This document shows positions 7,887-17,723 of a DNA stretch of 47,377 bases, piece after piece. Location of the stretch: assembly GCF_010233585.1 (NCBI RefSeq), contig NZ_CP045997.1, positions 1,480,042 to 1,527,418 of the forward strand, read 5' to 3'. The notes under the pieces are model-generated. The model saw only the letters and a list, made by a program, of their open reading frames with translations, was not told where the DNA came from and searched no databases. Each line of letters begins with the position of its first letter. Position 1 is the first letter of the stretch. The DNA is from Spirosoma endbachense. GTDB lineage: Bacteria; Bacteroidota; Bacteroidia; Cytophagales; Spirosomataceae. The translations under genes were made by a program, and so were the position numbers.

Positions 7887-8917
7887 ATGAGCCGCAAGCA
7901 TACCCAACCAAAGCAAGCCTTTTTGCTTATTTTGCCCATCAGGCCACGCCATTAGAACGGCAACAGATTGAGTCCTGGCTAATGACCGAGCAGGGAGCTA
8001 CCTTGTATTTTACGTATCTGGATGAATGGGAACGGCAGCATCCGCAGTTTCAGCCCGACCTGAATCGGGCTCGTGAGCGGTTTACCCAGTTCATGCACCA
8101 GACTGCTCAAGAGCCCAAATCAGGCCATTTCGATCCGGCCCCTTTGCTAACGGAATCCCCAGTCACCCTCCAGCGTACCAGTTGGCTACAATCGTCTGGA
8201 TGGCTGGCTGTAGCGGCTTCGATCCTGCTGGTCGTTGGCTTATGGCTATCGGCGGAGTCCTGGTACTACAAAACCTGGAGTAACGGGTTCCACCAACTTC
8301 AATCGATTCAGTTGCCGGATGGATCAGCGGTAGAATTGGGGGCCCATTCATCGTTACGTTACCCCCGCTTTGGTTTTGGCTGGGGCACACGGCGGGTCTG
8401 GCTAACGGGCGAAGCGCAGTTTCAAATAACCCACCAAGCCAACGCGCAACGCTTCCAGGTACATACGCCCGATCAGACGATTATTGAAGTATTGGGGACC
8501 GTGTTTGTGGTGAACAGCCGTCGCAACACCACCCGGGTTATGCTCAAAACGGGGCGAATCAGTCTGACTACGCCCCAGTCAAACCAGCCGCTGATGCTGA
8601 CACCAGGCGATTTGGTAACCGTTTCGATCGGGCAAAAACTACACAAACAGCAGGCAGATAAAGTATCGACTCAAGTTACCTGGCATGATCACCAGTTCGT
8701 TTTTCACGATACACCCTTACAGGATATAGTTGTTCAACTGCACGATACATTTGGCGTGACCGTTCAAATTCTCCAGCCTGAATTGATGAACCGCTCCGTG
8801 TCTGGTACGTTCCAGGCTGAAACGGCTGACGATCTGCTGCAAGCGCTGAAACTGATGATGAATCTGGAAATCAACGATTCATCAACCGGCTTTACGCTCA
8901 CGCAGCCCATTCAGTAA
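7883..8917 (+). CDS. FecR-family anti-sigma factor
   Basis: A 344-residue single-pass inner-membrane protein. The cytoplasmic N-terminus (about 1-100) has the FecR N-domain and would hold the ECF sigma factor. A transmembrane helix lies at about 106-125 (SGWLAVAASILLVVGLWLSA). The periplasmic FecR domain (about 135-235: QLPDGSAVELGAHSSLRYP...RRVWLTGEAQFQI, VEVLGTVFVVNS) and a C-terminal DUF4974/STN-like domain (about 270-340: HDTPLQDIVVQLHDTFGVTVQI) follow. The last domain resembles the STN domain of the SusC protein downstream, which is the expected docking partner. An intrinsic terminator separates it from SusC. Confidence 0.93.
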   Translation: MNEPQAYPTKASLFAYFAHQATPLERQQIESWLMTEQGATLYFTYLDEWERQHPQFQPDLNRARERFTQFMHQTAQEPKSGHFDPAPLLTESPVTLQRTSWLQSSGWLAVAASILLVVGLWLSAESWYYKTWSNGFHQLQSIQLPDGSAVELGAHSSLRYPRFGFGWGTRRVWLTGEAQFQITHQANAQRFQVHTPDQTIIEVLGTVFVVNSRRNTTRVMLKTGRISLTTPQSNQPLMLTPGDLVTVSIGQKLHKQQADKVSTQVTWHDHQFVFHDTPLQDIVVQLHDTFGVTVQILQPELMNRSVSGTFQAETADDLLQALKLMMNLEINDSSTGFTLTQPIQ

Positions 8918-8936
8918 GGCAGTACTAATCTAGTAT

Positions 8937-8967
8937 CAAGACAGGGCCACATCCCTGTCTTTTTTTG
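8937..8967 (+). terminator. Rho-independent terminator after sigma/FecR pair
   Basis: The stem agacaggg/ccctgtct with a 6-base loop is followed by a run of T (8957-8966, broken only by the final stem base). It ends the regulator transcript before susC, so SusC must have its own promoter in 8968-9116. Confidence 0.88.
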
Positions 8968-9116
8968 TGCTTTTTGCACTTTATAAATTTTTTCACAAAA
9001 AACTACATTTTTCAATTAGGGTAACCAATGCGTTCTGCATCTATCTAGTAACGGCCAAGGCGACACCCGATATGCCTGTTCGGTATCACTACGTAGGTCA
9101 ATAACCCTGTATCTAT

Positions 9117-12100
9117 ATGCACTCTCCTTTACCTGTTCGTCCTGAACGCCAATCGTGGACGCTTTTTCTTATTGCTTTAGTGACACTAGGCCCACTACCT
9201 ACCAGGGCACAGGTACTAGCCCAGAATAGCTCAACCGTACCAATCGCCCGCCAGGCTGAAACATACCGCTTAACGGACGCCATTCAGCAGCTTAAGGTTC
9301 GCTATCGCGTCAACATTCTGTTTGAAGAGCGCGCCCTGCGCAATTTGTATGTATCGGCCCAGGCCACTCAACCACAGGCCACCCTCGAAGCCAGTCTAAC
9401 CGCTTTACTTCAACCACACGGCCTGCATTACCGGAAAGTAAAAAATAACTACGTTATCGTGACGGGCGATACGGATCGAAAACGGCAATCGACTACGGTT
9501 GATCTTACCTCTACTACCAGCAACGAGCTTACCCAATCGGCAACAACGCCTAGTCAATCGGTAGAGCGCCAGGATGATCGACTGGTGACAGGCCGGGTAA
9601 CCGATGAAAAAGGAGCCGGAATGCCGGGCGTCAGCGTGTCCATTAAAAATACAACGCGCGGCACCACAACGGATGCTGAAGGGAAATTCAGGCTATCAAT
9701 TCCCACGGGTGATGGCACGGCCACTACGCTGGTATTTTCATTTGTTGGGTATCTGAATCAGGAACTGGCGCTTGGCAATCGCAGCCGTATCGATTTGCAG
9801 CTTATGCCTGACCAAAAGTCCCTGGACGAAGTGGTGGTCGTCGGGTATGGAACCGTCAAAAAAAGTGATCTGACTGGTTCACTGACCCAGGTCAAAGCCA
9901 AAGACCTGAATGCTTACCCTACCACAAATGTCTTACAGGCCTTATCGGGTCGGGCGGCTGGCGTGCAGGTGCTGCAAAATACCGGAGCGCCCGGTGCGCC
10001 GGTCAGTGTACGAATCCGGGGAACCAACTCGGTCCAGGGCAGCAATGAACCGCTGTACGTAGTGGATGGTTTCCCGCTGTCGGGTAGCAACCCTACGGTG
10101 CTGAATAATGCGGACATTGAAAACATTGAGATTTTAAAAGATGCTTCAGCAACGGCCATTTATGGGTCCCGAGGTGCCAACGGCGTCGTGATTATTACTA
10201 CAAAACGAGGGAAAGCGGGCAAAACACGCGTGGATTTTGAATCCAGCTATAGCTCGCAATCCCTGCGAAAGAAGCTGGACTTGATGAATGCCCAGGAGTA
10301 CGCGCTTCTGTATAATGAGCAGACCGTCAACGATAAAGAGAAGCCGTATTTCACCCAGGCGCAGATCGATGCGCTGGGAAAAGGAGTCGACTGGCAGTCG
10401 CTTATTTTTCGGCAAGCCCCGATGAAGACGGCCACGCTGACCGTTTCGGGAGGAACCGAAAAAACACAGTTTTCTGTGTCGGGAAGCGCGTTTGGCCAGG
10501 ATGGCATTATCATTGGGAGCAATTTTAACCGGTATTCATTACGGGCCAATCTTAGTCATGAAATCAGTAAAAAAGTTAGCCTGAGCCTGTCCAGTACGCT
10601 CACTCGGATTCAGTCTGATCGAAAAAACAGCGGTGGTGGTGGTCGGGGAAATACGCTGATCTCCTCCATTCTTTCCGCTCCGCCTACGCTTACGCCTTAT
10701 AAGGATGACGGCACCTACCGAATTTTTATTCTGGAAAACCCACCCAGCGCGTCGCAAAATCCACTGACCTTCATCCATGAACAAACCGATCGGGTGAAGT
10801 CGAACCGGGTTTTAACGAATGCCGCGCTGGAATATAAACCGCTCGAAGGGCTCAGTATTCGGATTGCGGGCGGCATTGAAAATACAGATGAACGTAATGA
10901 CGCCTACACAACCCGAAACTTTGTCAGTTCGCAGGGGAGTGCCAGTGTTGGCACCAGCCAGTTTACCAGCCTGCTCAGCGAAAATACGATTTCGTATACC
11001 AAAACGCTCCATCAAAAGCATTCGCTGGCAGCGGTGGCAGGGTTCACCTATCAAAAATTTTTAACCACCTCGCTGGGCGCTAGTGGAACGGGGTTTATTA
11101 GTGATGCCAGCCAGACCTACGATATGGGTTCGGCCACTACACCCGGCATCCCTTCGTCAAGCTATGCCGAATCGTCCCTGGTTTCCTACCTGGGGCGTGT
11201 CAATTATGCGTTCAACAATAAATACCTGGCTACGATTAGTTTCCGAACGGACGGATCATCGAAATACAGTACGGGCAATAAGTGGGGGTATTTTCCCTCA
11301 ACCGCGCTAGCCTGGCGCGTGTCAAACGAGGACTTTTTTAAGTCAGTCTCCTTCATTTCTGATCTGAAACTACGAGCCGGTTGGGGTATGACGGGTAGTC
11401 AGGCCATTGATGCGTATGCAACCCTCAATCAGTTAGGGTCTGGAAAAACAGTTTTCGATAATGCACTCTACACGTTCTACGCGCCCGGCACGCGCCTACC
11501 CGGCAATTTGAAATGGGAAACGACCGAGCAAATGGATATTGGGGTAGATATTGGCCTGTTGCAAAACCGCATTAATCTAACAGCCGATTACTACGTCAAA
11601 AACACCCGGGATCTGCTCAATACGGTTCAGTTGCCAGCCTCATTAGGGTTTACAACCACCATTCAGAACATAGGCCAGGTTCAGAATAAAGGAATTGAAG
11701 TAGGGATTGATGCTAAAATCCTGACCGGTAGCCTGAAATGGGATGTTAACGCGAACATTTCATTCAATCGGAACAAAGTCGTTAAACTCTACAATGGTCA
11801 GGATGTCTTGGGCGGAACGGTGGCCGTAACGATCGTCAATGATGTGGCCAATATTCTGCGTGAAGGACGGCCCATTGGCCAGTTCTGGGGCTATCTGGAA
11901 GATGGATACGATGATAAAGGAAAGATAAAATACAAGGATCTGGACGGCGACGGCGGGATTACCATCAAAGACAAAACCTACATTGGCGATCCTAATCCAG
12001 GCTTCATTTATGGGGTCAATTCAACGCTTTCCTACCGGCATTTCGACCTGAGTTTTTTTCTACAGGGTGTGCAGGGAAATGATCTATTCAATAGTAGCTC

Positions 12101-12497
12101 GATCAATAATACCATTGATTACGGCAACGCCCTGAACATGCCCCGTGAAGTTTACCTAAATCACTGGACACCCACCAATACAACGGCCAAGTATCCCATT
12201 ATAAGCCGGTCCGTATCCGGCAACGTATCGAATCGGTGGATTGAACCTGGATCGTATATGCGGCTGAAAAATATCCAGATTGGCTATACCATTCCTACCC
12301 GAAAACTGGGACTAAGCTGGGTTCAGAGCCTTCAGATCTATGCCAGCGGGCAAAATTTACTCACGCTGACCAAGTATTCCTGGTGGGACCCCGAAGTAAA
12401 CTCGAACGGGGGCGCAAACTCCACCGCGCAGGGCTTCGATTATTTCAGCTACCCCACTGCCAAAGCCATTACGGTTGGCCTTCGCGCCGGATTTTAA
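9117..12497 (+). CDS. SusC/RagA TonB-dependent receptor with STN signalling domain
   Basis: A 1126-residue outer-membrane import channel. The order is a signal peptide (about 14-31, cleavage near TRAQ), an STN secretin/TonB short N-terminal domain (about 48-116, YRLTDAIQQLKVRYRVNILFEE...), a carboxypeptidase-regulatory-like beta domain (about 156-230, VTGRVTDEKGAGMPGVSVSIK), the TonB-linked signature LDEVVVVGYGTVKKSDLTGS (about 236-255), the plug (to about 365, ASATAIYGSRGANGVVIITTKRG) and a 22-strand barrel. The STN domain is what lets such receptors signal to a FecR protein, matching the FecI/FecR genes just upstream. It pairs with the SusD gene 25 bases after its stop. The imported substrate is unknown, probably a glycan or glycoconjugate. 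Confidence 0.96.
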   Translation: MHSPLPVRPERQSWTLFLIALVTLGPLPTRAQVLAQNSSTVPIARQAETYRLTDAIQQLKVRYRVNILFEERALRNLYVSAQATQPQATLEASLTALLQPHGLHYRKVKNNYVIVTGDTDRKRQSTTVDLTSTTSNELTQSATTPSQSVERQDDRLVTGRVTDEKGAGMPGVSVSIKNTTRGTTTDAEGKFRLSIPTGDGTATTLVFSFVGYLNQELALGNRSRIDLQLMPDQKSLDEVVVVGYGTVKKSDLTGSLTQVKAKDLNAYPTTNVLQALSGRAAGVQVLQNTGAPGAPVSVRIRGTNSVQGSNEPLYVVDGFPLSGSNPTVLNNADIENIEILKDASATAIYGSRGANGVVIITTKRGKAGKTRVDFESSYSSQSLRKKLDLMNAQEYALLYNEQTVNDKEKPYFTQAQIDALGKGVDWQSLIFRQAPMKTATLTVSGGTEKTQFSVSGSAFGQDGIIIGSNFNRYSLRANLSHEISKKVSLSLSSTLTRIQSDRKNSGGGGRGNTLISSILSAPPTLTPYKDDGTYRIFILENPPSASQNPLTFIHEQTDRVKSNRVLTNAALEYKPLEGLSIRIAGGIENTDERNDAYTTRNFVSSQGSASVGTSQFTSLLSENTISYTKTLHQKHSLAAVAGFTYQKFLTTSLGASGTGFISDASQTYDMGSATTPGIPSSSYAESSLVSYLGRVNYAFNNKYLATISFRTDGSSKYSTGNKWGYFPSTALAWRVSNEDFFKSVSFISDLKLRAGWGMTGSQAIDAYATLNQLGSGKTVFDNALYTFYAPGTRLPGNLKWETTEQMDIGVDIGLLQNRINLTADYYVKNTRDLLNTVQLPASLGFTTTIQNIGQVQNKGIEVGIDAKILTGSLKWDVNANISFNRNKVVKLYNGQDVLGGTVAVTIVNDVANILREGRPIGQFWGYLEDGYDDKGKIKYKDLDGDGGITIKDKTYIGDPNPGFIYGVNSTLSYRHFDLSFFLQGVQGNDLFNSSSINNTIDYGNALNMPREVYLNHWTPTNTTAKYPIISRSVSGNVSNRWIEPGSYMRLKNIQIGYTIPTRKLGLSWVQSLQIYASGQNLLTLTKYSWWDPEVNSNGGANSTAQGFDYFSYPTAKAITVGLRAGF

Positions 12498-12522
12498 CAT
12501 CAGGCTACTAAACGATAAATCC

Positions 12523-14013
12523 ATGAAAATTATATCCTTACCCGCTGTTTTTCAGGGTCTTTTTACAAGTCATAGTTACTACACTTTCCCGGCCGCACTG
12601 CTCCTGTTTTTGTGTTCGTCCTGTCAGGAGTCACTCGAAGAAGCGCCTAAATCATTAGCCGTTGAAACGTTTTATAATACGGCTTCGGAAGTAGAAGCGG
12701 CCGTAAATGCCATCTATTCGCCATTACGGAATAATAACTGCCTGGGCGGTCTTTATCCCGCTCAGGTGGAATCCTACACAGATTATGTGTATGGGAATGG
12801 AAGCTATGCCGTGCTGAATGATTTTCAGGGCCTTAACTCCGCCAATATTACCCGGGTAGGCCAGATGTGGGATCTGTTTTACCTGTCCATCCGTAATGCC
12901 AATCTGGTGATTCAGAATGCCCCACTGGGGAGTGCCATCAGTACGACCAATAGGACCCGTTACGTTGGTGAAGCCAGGTTTTTGCGGGCTTTAACTTATT
13001 TCTTTCTGGTCAGAAACTGGGGGGGAGTACCCCTGCGAACCGAGGTCAATATGAAAGACCGTGATCTGAAAAGAGGCTCTGTTGACGAGGTGTATAGTTT
13101 GATCCTGGCAGACTTAACAGAGGCCGAAACAACGCTTCCCGACAAACCAGCCAATATCGGTAGGCCCACCAAATGGGCGGCTAAGACGCTGCTGGCCGAT
13201 GTATACCTACAGCTAGGCAAATTTGCCGAAGCGCGGGATAAAGCCGATGAAGTGATTCAGTCGAAACAGTATGCGCTGGTTCCGATTGCCTCAACGGATG
13301 ATCTACAGAAACTCTTCGGCCCCGATGTACTGTCTACGTCCGAAGAAGTTTTTTATCTGAAATACATCCGGCAAACCGGTCAGGGCTATAACTGGGCGAT
13401 GTTTGTCAACGATTTAGGGACCAAACTACACGGCGCGGGTGGTTTTACGGCCCACTACAGCGATGTGACCATGCCATTTCAACTGAGCTGGGACGGTAAA
13501 GATCTTCGAAAAGGGCTGTGGTTTTCGTGGAATATCAATCGCGGGTCTACCTCCCTGATGAGCAAGCGATTGATTGACCCGCTGGCCATCAGTGCCGACG
13601 GAGCCGGGAACGATTTCACCATGTATCGCTACGCGGATGTGTTATTGATCTACGCCGAAGCGGCCAGTCGGGCCGGAAATGGCCCGACGGCAACCGCGCT
13701 AGAAGCCCTGAATCAGGTACACCGCCGGGCCTATGGGCAAAATCCGACAACTCCTTCTGCGATTGATTTTAAACTCACGGAGTATACCGCAGCTTCTTTT
13801 CTCGATCTGATCATAAAAGAGCGTGGCTATGAGTTTCAATACGAAGGCAAACGCTGGCTGGAGTTGAAACGAACGGGTAAAGCTGCCGACATTATTCTGG
13901 CAGCAAAAGGAAAAACCATTGCCGAAAAACATTACCTGTGGCCAATTCCAGTCTCTGAGTTGAACTATAATCAGGCGCTTAATCCGGCAAGAGATCAAAA
14001 TCCAGGCTACTAA
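12523..14013 (+). CDS. SusD/RagB outer-membrane substrate-binding lipoprotein
   Basis: A 496-residue surface lipoprotein that forms a lid over the SusC channel. The lipobox is LLFLCSSC, with Cys at about residue 34, followed by QESLEEAPKSLAVETFYNTASEVEAAVNAIY, which is the usual SusD N-terminal helix. TPR-like segments (RYVGEARFLRALTYFFLVRNWGGVPLRTE; AKTLLADVYLQLGKFAEARDKADEVI) and the C-terminal RYADVLLIYAEAASRAG...LDLIIKERGYEFQYEGKRWLELKRTGK and HYLWPIPVSELNYNQALNPARDQNPGY are all standard. I take the ATG at 12523, since the longer frame starts inside susC. Confidence 0.96.
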   Translation: MKIISLPAVFQGLFTSHSYYTFPAALLLFLCSSCQESLEEAPKSLAVETFYNTASEVEAAVNAIYSPLRNNNCLGGLYPAQVESYTDYVYGNGSYAVLNDFQGLNSANITRVGQMWDLFYLSIRNANLVIQNAPLGSAISTTNRTRYVGEARFLRALTYFFLVRNWGGVPLRTEVNMKDRDLKRGSVDEVYSLILADLTEAETTLPDKPANIGRPTKWAAKTLLADVYLQLGKFAEARDKADEVIQSKQYALVPIASTDDLQKLFGPDVLSTSEEVFYLKYIRQTGQGYNWAMFVNDLGTKLHGAGGFTAHYSDVTMPFQLSWDGKDLRKGLWFSWNINRGSTSLMSKRLIDPLAISADGAGNDFTMYRYADVLLIYAEAASRAGNGPTATALEALNQVHRRAYGQNPTTPSAIDFKLTEYTAASFLDLIIKERGYEFQYEGKRWLELKRTGKAADIILAAKGKTIAEKHYLWPIPVSELNYNQALNPARDQNPGY

Positions 14014-14067
14014 GCGACTCGATTTGAATTTGATTGTTCAACCCCTTTTTCCTTCCTGACATCATTT

Positions 14068-15408
14068 ATGAACTTCGCTATCAGGCCGTATCGGCACTCG
14101 ACCTCCCGCCGAATTGCCCTTTATCTAGTAATTACCTTTCTGGCACCGCAGCCCATCGTGGTGGCTAACACGCGTCAACAGCCTGACTCACTTTGGCAGT
14201 CGATTGAAAAAGCGCATCAGGAAATATGGCGACGATTTGTCAATCCTCAATTTACTATTTTGTATGACTATACGAACAAGCAGGGAACGGTGCATATTCC
14301 GACCGCTGAAGAAGTAAAAAAGCGGCTTCCCAATGGCTTGAGCTATACGACAGTCATCGAAGATGGGGCCTTCTATAATGGCATTTATCTGGATGGTTTA
14401 TGTGAACGGTGGAAAAAATTACGAACAAAACAGACGGCATCCGAAGCCCGGAATGTAGCCAACGCGTTGATCAAGCTGGCAACCGTCAGCCAGGTCCCGG
14501 GGTTTATTGCCCGGAATATCCTTCCTGATGGAAAGACCTATTATCCCGCCAGTTCGGATGATCAGACATTTCCCTGGTTTTATGGCCTGTGGAAATACCT
14601 GAACAGTGGAATCCCCGACAAAAAAGAATCCGACGCTATTACAAAGCTGATCGTCGATAAGGCAACCGCCCTTCAAACCTACAACTGGAACATTCCGTGC
14701 GATCCAATTGAATTTGGGTATTACGGTTCGTTTTCGAAAGCCGGCAACAAACATCTGGTTCGTATACCGTTTGTAACCCGTATTGCCTATGAACTGACCG
14801 GGAAGCAGGTTTGGCTGGATAGCTATAACGTAAGCCTGGCAGAAATTCCAACCGGTGAATCAGCTAAACGAATTGATCTTCTTGCCAACGGAATTGCCTA
14901 TGGAGTCCCAGGCGATAATAAGTTTAACTTTTGGCTATCAGCCAGTTCGCAGGCCGCCCTCCACGAGCTGGTTCAGCTGGAAACCGATTCAACAATCAAA
15001 GCTGCGTACCAGAAAGCCCAACTGAACAATGGCCGCAAAGCAATCGCCCATATGCGGCTCTACACTACGTTCAGCAATGCCAATGCTTTTACCTATGAGA
15101 TAAACTGGCGCCTTTTTAATGCCTACTGGCGGCCTCAAACCGATTGTTGGGAGGCTCGGAAATTGGGCCTGGAACAGGTTGAAGAGGGATATAAATTGTC
15201 GCCCAGAAACCGGTACGAATTCGATTACATGACCGAACCCCTGTTTGCGGCCTGGGTTATCGTTCTGTCGGATGATAAAAATTTAATTCAATCGGTCAGC
15301 CAGGACTTACGGCAGCTATTAACCCATTATGATTGGTCAACGATATATACCGTCCCCTTCTTCATTGCCGAGTCAGTTTATTTTGAGGGCCTGAAATATG
15401 GTATGTAA
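14068..15408 (+). CDS. Secreted protein of unknown family, probable PUL enzyme
   Basis: A 446-residue exported protein (signal peptide about 14-34, SRRIALYLVITFLAPQPIVVA). It lies 54 bases after the SusD gene and ends the locus. The mature part is alpha-helical with many aromatic residues and repeated helix pairs (DDQTFPWFYGLWKYLNS; IPCDPIEFGYYGSFSKAG; AHMRLYTTFSNANAFTYEINWRLFNAYWRPQTDCWEARKLGLEQ; YDYMTEPLFAAWVIVLSDD). This fits an alpha/alpha-toroid of the kind used by many glycoside hydrolases and polysaccharide lyases. Several Asp, Glu and Trp residues could form a sugar cleft. I could not place it in a named CAZy family. The glycan-active role is inferred from position and fold impression only. 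Confidence 0.7.
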   Translation: MNFAIRPYRHSTSRRIALYLVITFLAPQPIVVANTRQQPDSLWQSIEKAHQEIWRRFVNPQFTILYDYTNKQGTVHIPTAEEVKKRLPNGLSYTTVIEDGAFYNGIYLDGLCERWKKLRTKQTASEARNVANALIKLATVSQVPGFIARNILPDGKTYYPASSDDQTFPWFYGLWKYLNSGIPDKKESDAITKLIVDKATALQTYNWNIPCDPIEFGYYGSFSKAGNKHLVRIPFVTRIAYELTGKQVWLDSYNVSLAEIPTGESAKRIDLLANGIAYGVPGDNKFNFWLSASSQAALHELVQLETDSTIKAAYQKAQLNNGRKAIAHMRLYTTFSNANAFTYEINWRLFNAYWRPQTDCWEARKLGLEQVEEGYKLSPRNRYEFDYMTEPLFAAWVIVLSDDKNLIQSVSQDLRQLLTHYDWSTIYTVPFFIAESVYFEGLKYGM

Positions 15409-16406
15409 CGAGTCAATTTCGGGAGGATTATCCTTGACTTAGTTCGGCACTAGAAAGCCTAAAGTTCATCGGATTAATTTATGGATAGAAGACTCAAAAT
15501 CATTAACCATGGATGTCTATACTTTTTGACCGGCTAGAATCGAACTTGCTATCATTAACTGGGCATAAGTTTAATGCTCCTGGCGTAGTGTCGAGTAAAC
15601 AATAATAAATCCGCTAAAAGGAATTTGGACTAATGTCAAGTCTTAAAAAGACACTATTTTTATAATTTAGATTTTTGACAACTTATAACGGTAACTTATT
15701 ATTTAAGTACAACTAGTTGATTAATCCTTTTCGCCCAGCAAAACCCTTAGACCGATGAACGCTTTTCATGATTTACAGTGATAGAATACCGTTCAGTTAC
15801 TATACCTGAAAGCGTTTACGAAAAGGTTGCATTTTTTGAGTGTTATATGCGAAAAGTACAATTCTCAGCAAAGCTGATGTTTGGATTTTCTTCGGCTCCA
15901 TTAGTGGGATAATACCATTTTGTGATTAATAAATTGGAAATTGCTGCCTGTTATAACACGTTGTTCCAAGATAAATGAATGCCTATAGTAGAATAGAATG
16001 GCATCTGATCAGACTTGAGTTCAGTCCGTTTAGCTAGTCAATAGAATGCTGTCAACTCCTAACAAATAGATCCGTTTTTTAATAATTGAACCCTTGTTAC
16101 ATGGCCGTTGAAATCGCGTCCTGATTAAGCATGAAAGCCGTTAATCTACCAATTGCTGGGCTGATTGAGGACGTGATCACCAGTTGAACACCTCCAATCC
16201 GACCTAGTCCCGAGTAAATAACTTTAGAATACTTTTCTGTGTTAGTCGGGTAAGATTGACTCGGGGAAAGGGGCATTATCGCGCAACTGACTATCGTCGG
16301 TGACTATATATGTTCGGGGTGATTAATCAGATTAAAAATGGGATTTACTGTATAAATTACTTAGCTGATCGTAAATCTTAAAATAGAATTATCCATGCAT
16401 CGGGTG
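15409..16406. other. 1-kb intergenic containing repeat B
   Basis: No gene is supported here. It contains repeat B (15671-15860). The remaining sequence is AT-rich with no open frame worth calling on either strand. It separates the plus-strand uptake locus from the minus-strand kinase gene, so both transcripts end here, but no classical terminator was seen. Confidence 0.6.
15671..15860 (+). repeat. Intergenic repeat copy B
   Basis: The gapless partner of 6801-6990, in the same orientation. The same helix is possible here between TGAACGCTT (15756-15764) and AAGCGTTTA (15810-15818); one G-T pair replaces a G-C pair and one mismatch of copy A becomes a pair. The final gaaaagtaca (15851-15860) is identical in both copies. 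No gene starts just downstream; the next gene is on the other strand and ends at 16407. Confidence 0.75.
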
Positions 16407-17723
16407 TTATTCCATTGGGAATACTAAGCTAAACGTACTGCCATGCCCTACTATGGATTGCACGTGGATACTACCCCGGTGCAGATGCATGATCTGTCGC
16501 GATAAGCTTAGGCCAATGCCATTCCCTTTCTTTTTTGTGGTGAAAAACGGAACAAAGACCTCATCCAGGAGTTCCGTTGAAATCCCCACACCATTGTCCG
16601 TGACGGCGAGTACCGGCCGGCCCTCATTGTTGAGGGAAGCCGATAGGGCAAGCGTCGGATTTGGCCAATCGTGCAAGGCATCCATGGCGTTGGTCAACAG
16701 GTTGATGAGCACTTGCTCAACGAGTGGTGGGTCAGCCCGAATCGTCAAATCTGTAGGGGCGACAATGACATCCGGCTCGATACCGCGCTGTTCCAGCGTA
16801 GGCTCAAGCAAGGTCAATACGGACTCGAACAGATCAATGACGCGGACCGCTCGGAACGAGCCTGCCGAGAATTTGCTTAGGCTGCGGTAGGTTTGGGCAA
16901 ATTGCAACAGGCCCTCGCTTCGGTTGCGAATGACGGTGATCCCCGTGCTGATCTCGGCCGTTGGTATGGTTCCGGAGGCCAGGCGTTTTTGCAGCGTATC
17001 CGCGAGCGAAGCAATAGGTGCCACCGAGTTCATGATCTCGTGGTTGAGAACGCGCAGGATTTTCTGGTAGGCCTGATCTTCGTTTTCGTCCAACGCTTCG
17101 CCCACCGGCTGAAAGGCTATGAGTCTCGACCGACCAGCATCATCCGTAAACGCCGTTGCCGAGAGCAATATGGCCCGCCCACTTACTTTTACCACACGGT
17201 TTTCGCCGGGCCGGAGGCTAATGAGGTGGCCATACAGCTGTTCGTTGCGTTTGCGAAAGCCATCCAGCGTCTTCACGTAGGGCACCTGAAGTAGGCGTTT
17301 CAGCGACTCGTTCATCCAGCCTATAGTCTGGTCGTCTTCCCGAAACGAAAGAATACCCGTATTAACCAGCGCCAGCACGTTTTGCAAATACAAATGCTGA
17401 GCCTCTTTCTCGCGGGATAACGTGCTGAATGTCTGACTAATCTGATTCAATAACTGCCGTGCCTGGCGTACCGACGTGGGTGCATGGACCGCGTTGAGAT
17501 TGCTCGAAAAATCGTGGTAGCGCAACGCTTCCAGAAAGTCAGTCAATTCCCGATTCTGGCGATTAAGGTACCGAATCAACGTCCACACCTGCCCAACCAC
17601 CACCAGCGTACCCGAAATCCAGTAGACGGCCTGCTGCGTCAACAGTGCGTAGGCCAGCCCAGTCATCGTGAGCAACAGCAGTCCGGCGCGGAGGGGAAGG
17701 CCCAGTTCGTAGGAAGTGTTCAT
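16407..17723 (-). CDS. Sensor histidine kinase, NtrB/NtrY-like
   Basis: A 438-residue membrane kinase. Two transmembrane helices lie at about 11-29 and 33-50 with almost no periplasmic loop, so the signal is probably sensed in or near the membrane. A PAS-like segment (about 108-205, LQNVLALVNTGILSF...IGWMNESLKRLL) precedes the H-box LNHEIMNSVAPI with His228. The N-box NLLTNAMDAL (341-350), G1 DNGVG (376-380) and G2 GNGIGLSLSRQ (400-410) are intact. Its start overlaps the stop of the response regulator gene by 4 bases. It should phosphorylate that regulator. Confidence 0.94.
   Translation of the reverse strand: MNTSYELGLPLRAGLLLLTMTGLAYALLTQQAVYWISGTLVVVGQVWTLIRYLNRQNRELTDFLEALRYHDFSSNLNAVHAPTSVRQARQLLNQISQTFSTLSREKEAQHLYLQNVLALVNTGILSFREDDQTIGWMNESLKRLLQVPYVKTLDGFRKRNEQLYGHLISLRPGENRVVKVSGRAILLSATAFTDDAGRSRLIAFQPVGEALDENEDQAYQKILRVLNHEIMNSVAPIASLADTLQKRLASGTIPTAEISTGITVIRNRSEGLLQFAQTYRSLSKFSAGSFRAVRVIDLFESVLTLLEPTLEQRGIEPDVIVAPTDLTIRADPPLVEQVLINLLTNAMDALHDWPNPTLALSASLNNEGRPVLAVTDNGVGISTELLDEVFVPFFTTKKKGNGIGLSLSRQIMHLHRGSIHVQSIVGHGSTFSLVFPME

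Noticed and set aside
9000..9116. gggtaacc ... ctatcta before susC as an ECF sigma promoter
   Set aside because: The match to a GGAAC-like -35 is loose and I have no known motif for this sigma factor; not called.
12475..12522. 16-codon N-terminal extension of SusD
   Set aside because: It overlaps the end of susC and precedes the lipoprotein signal; the ATG at 12523 is right.
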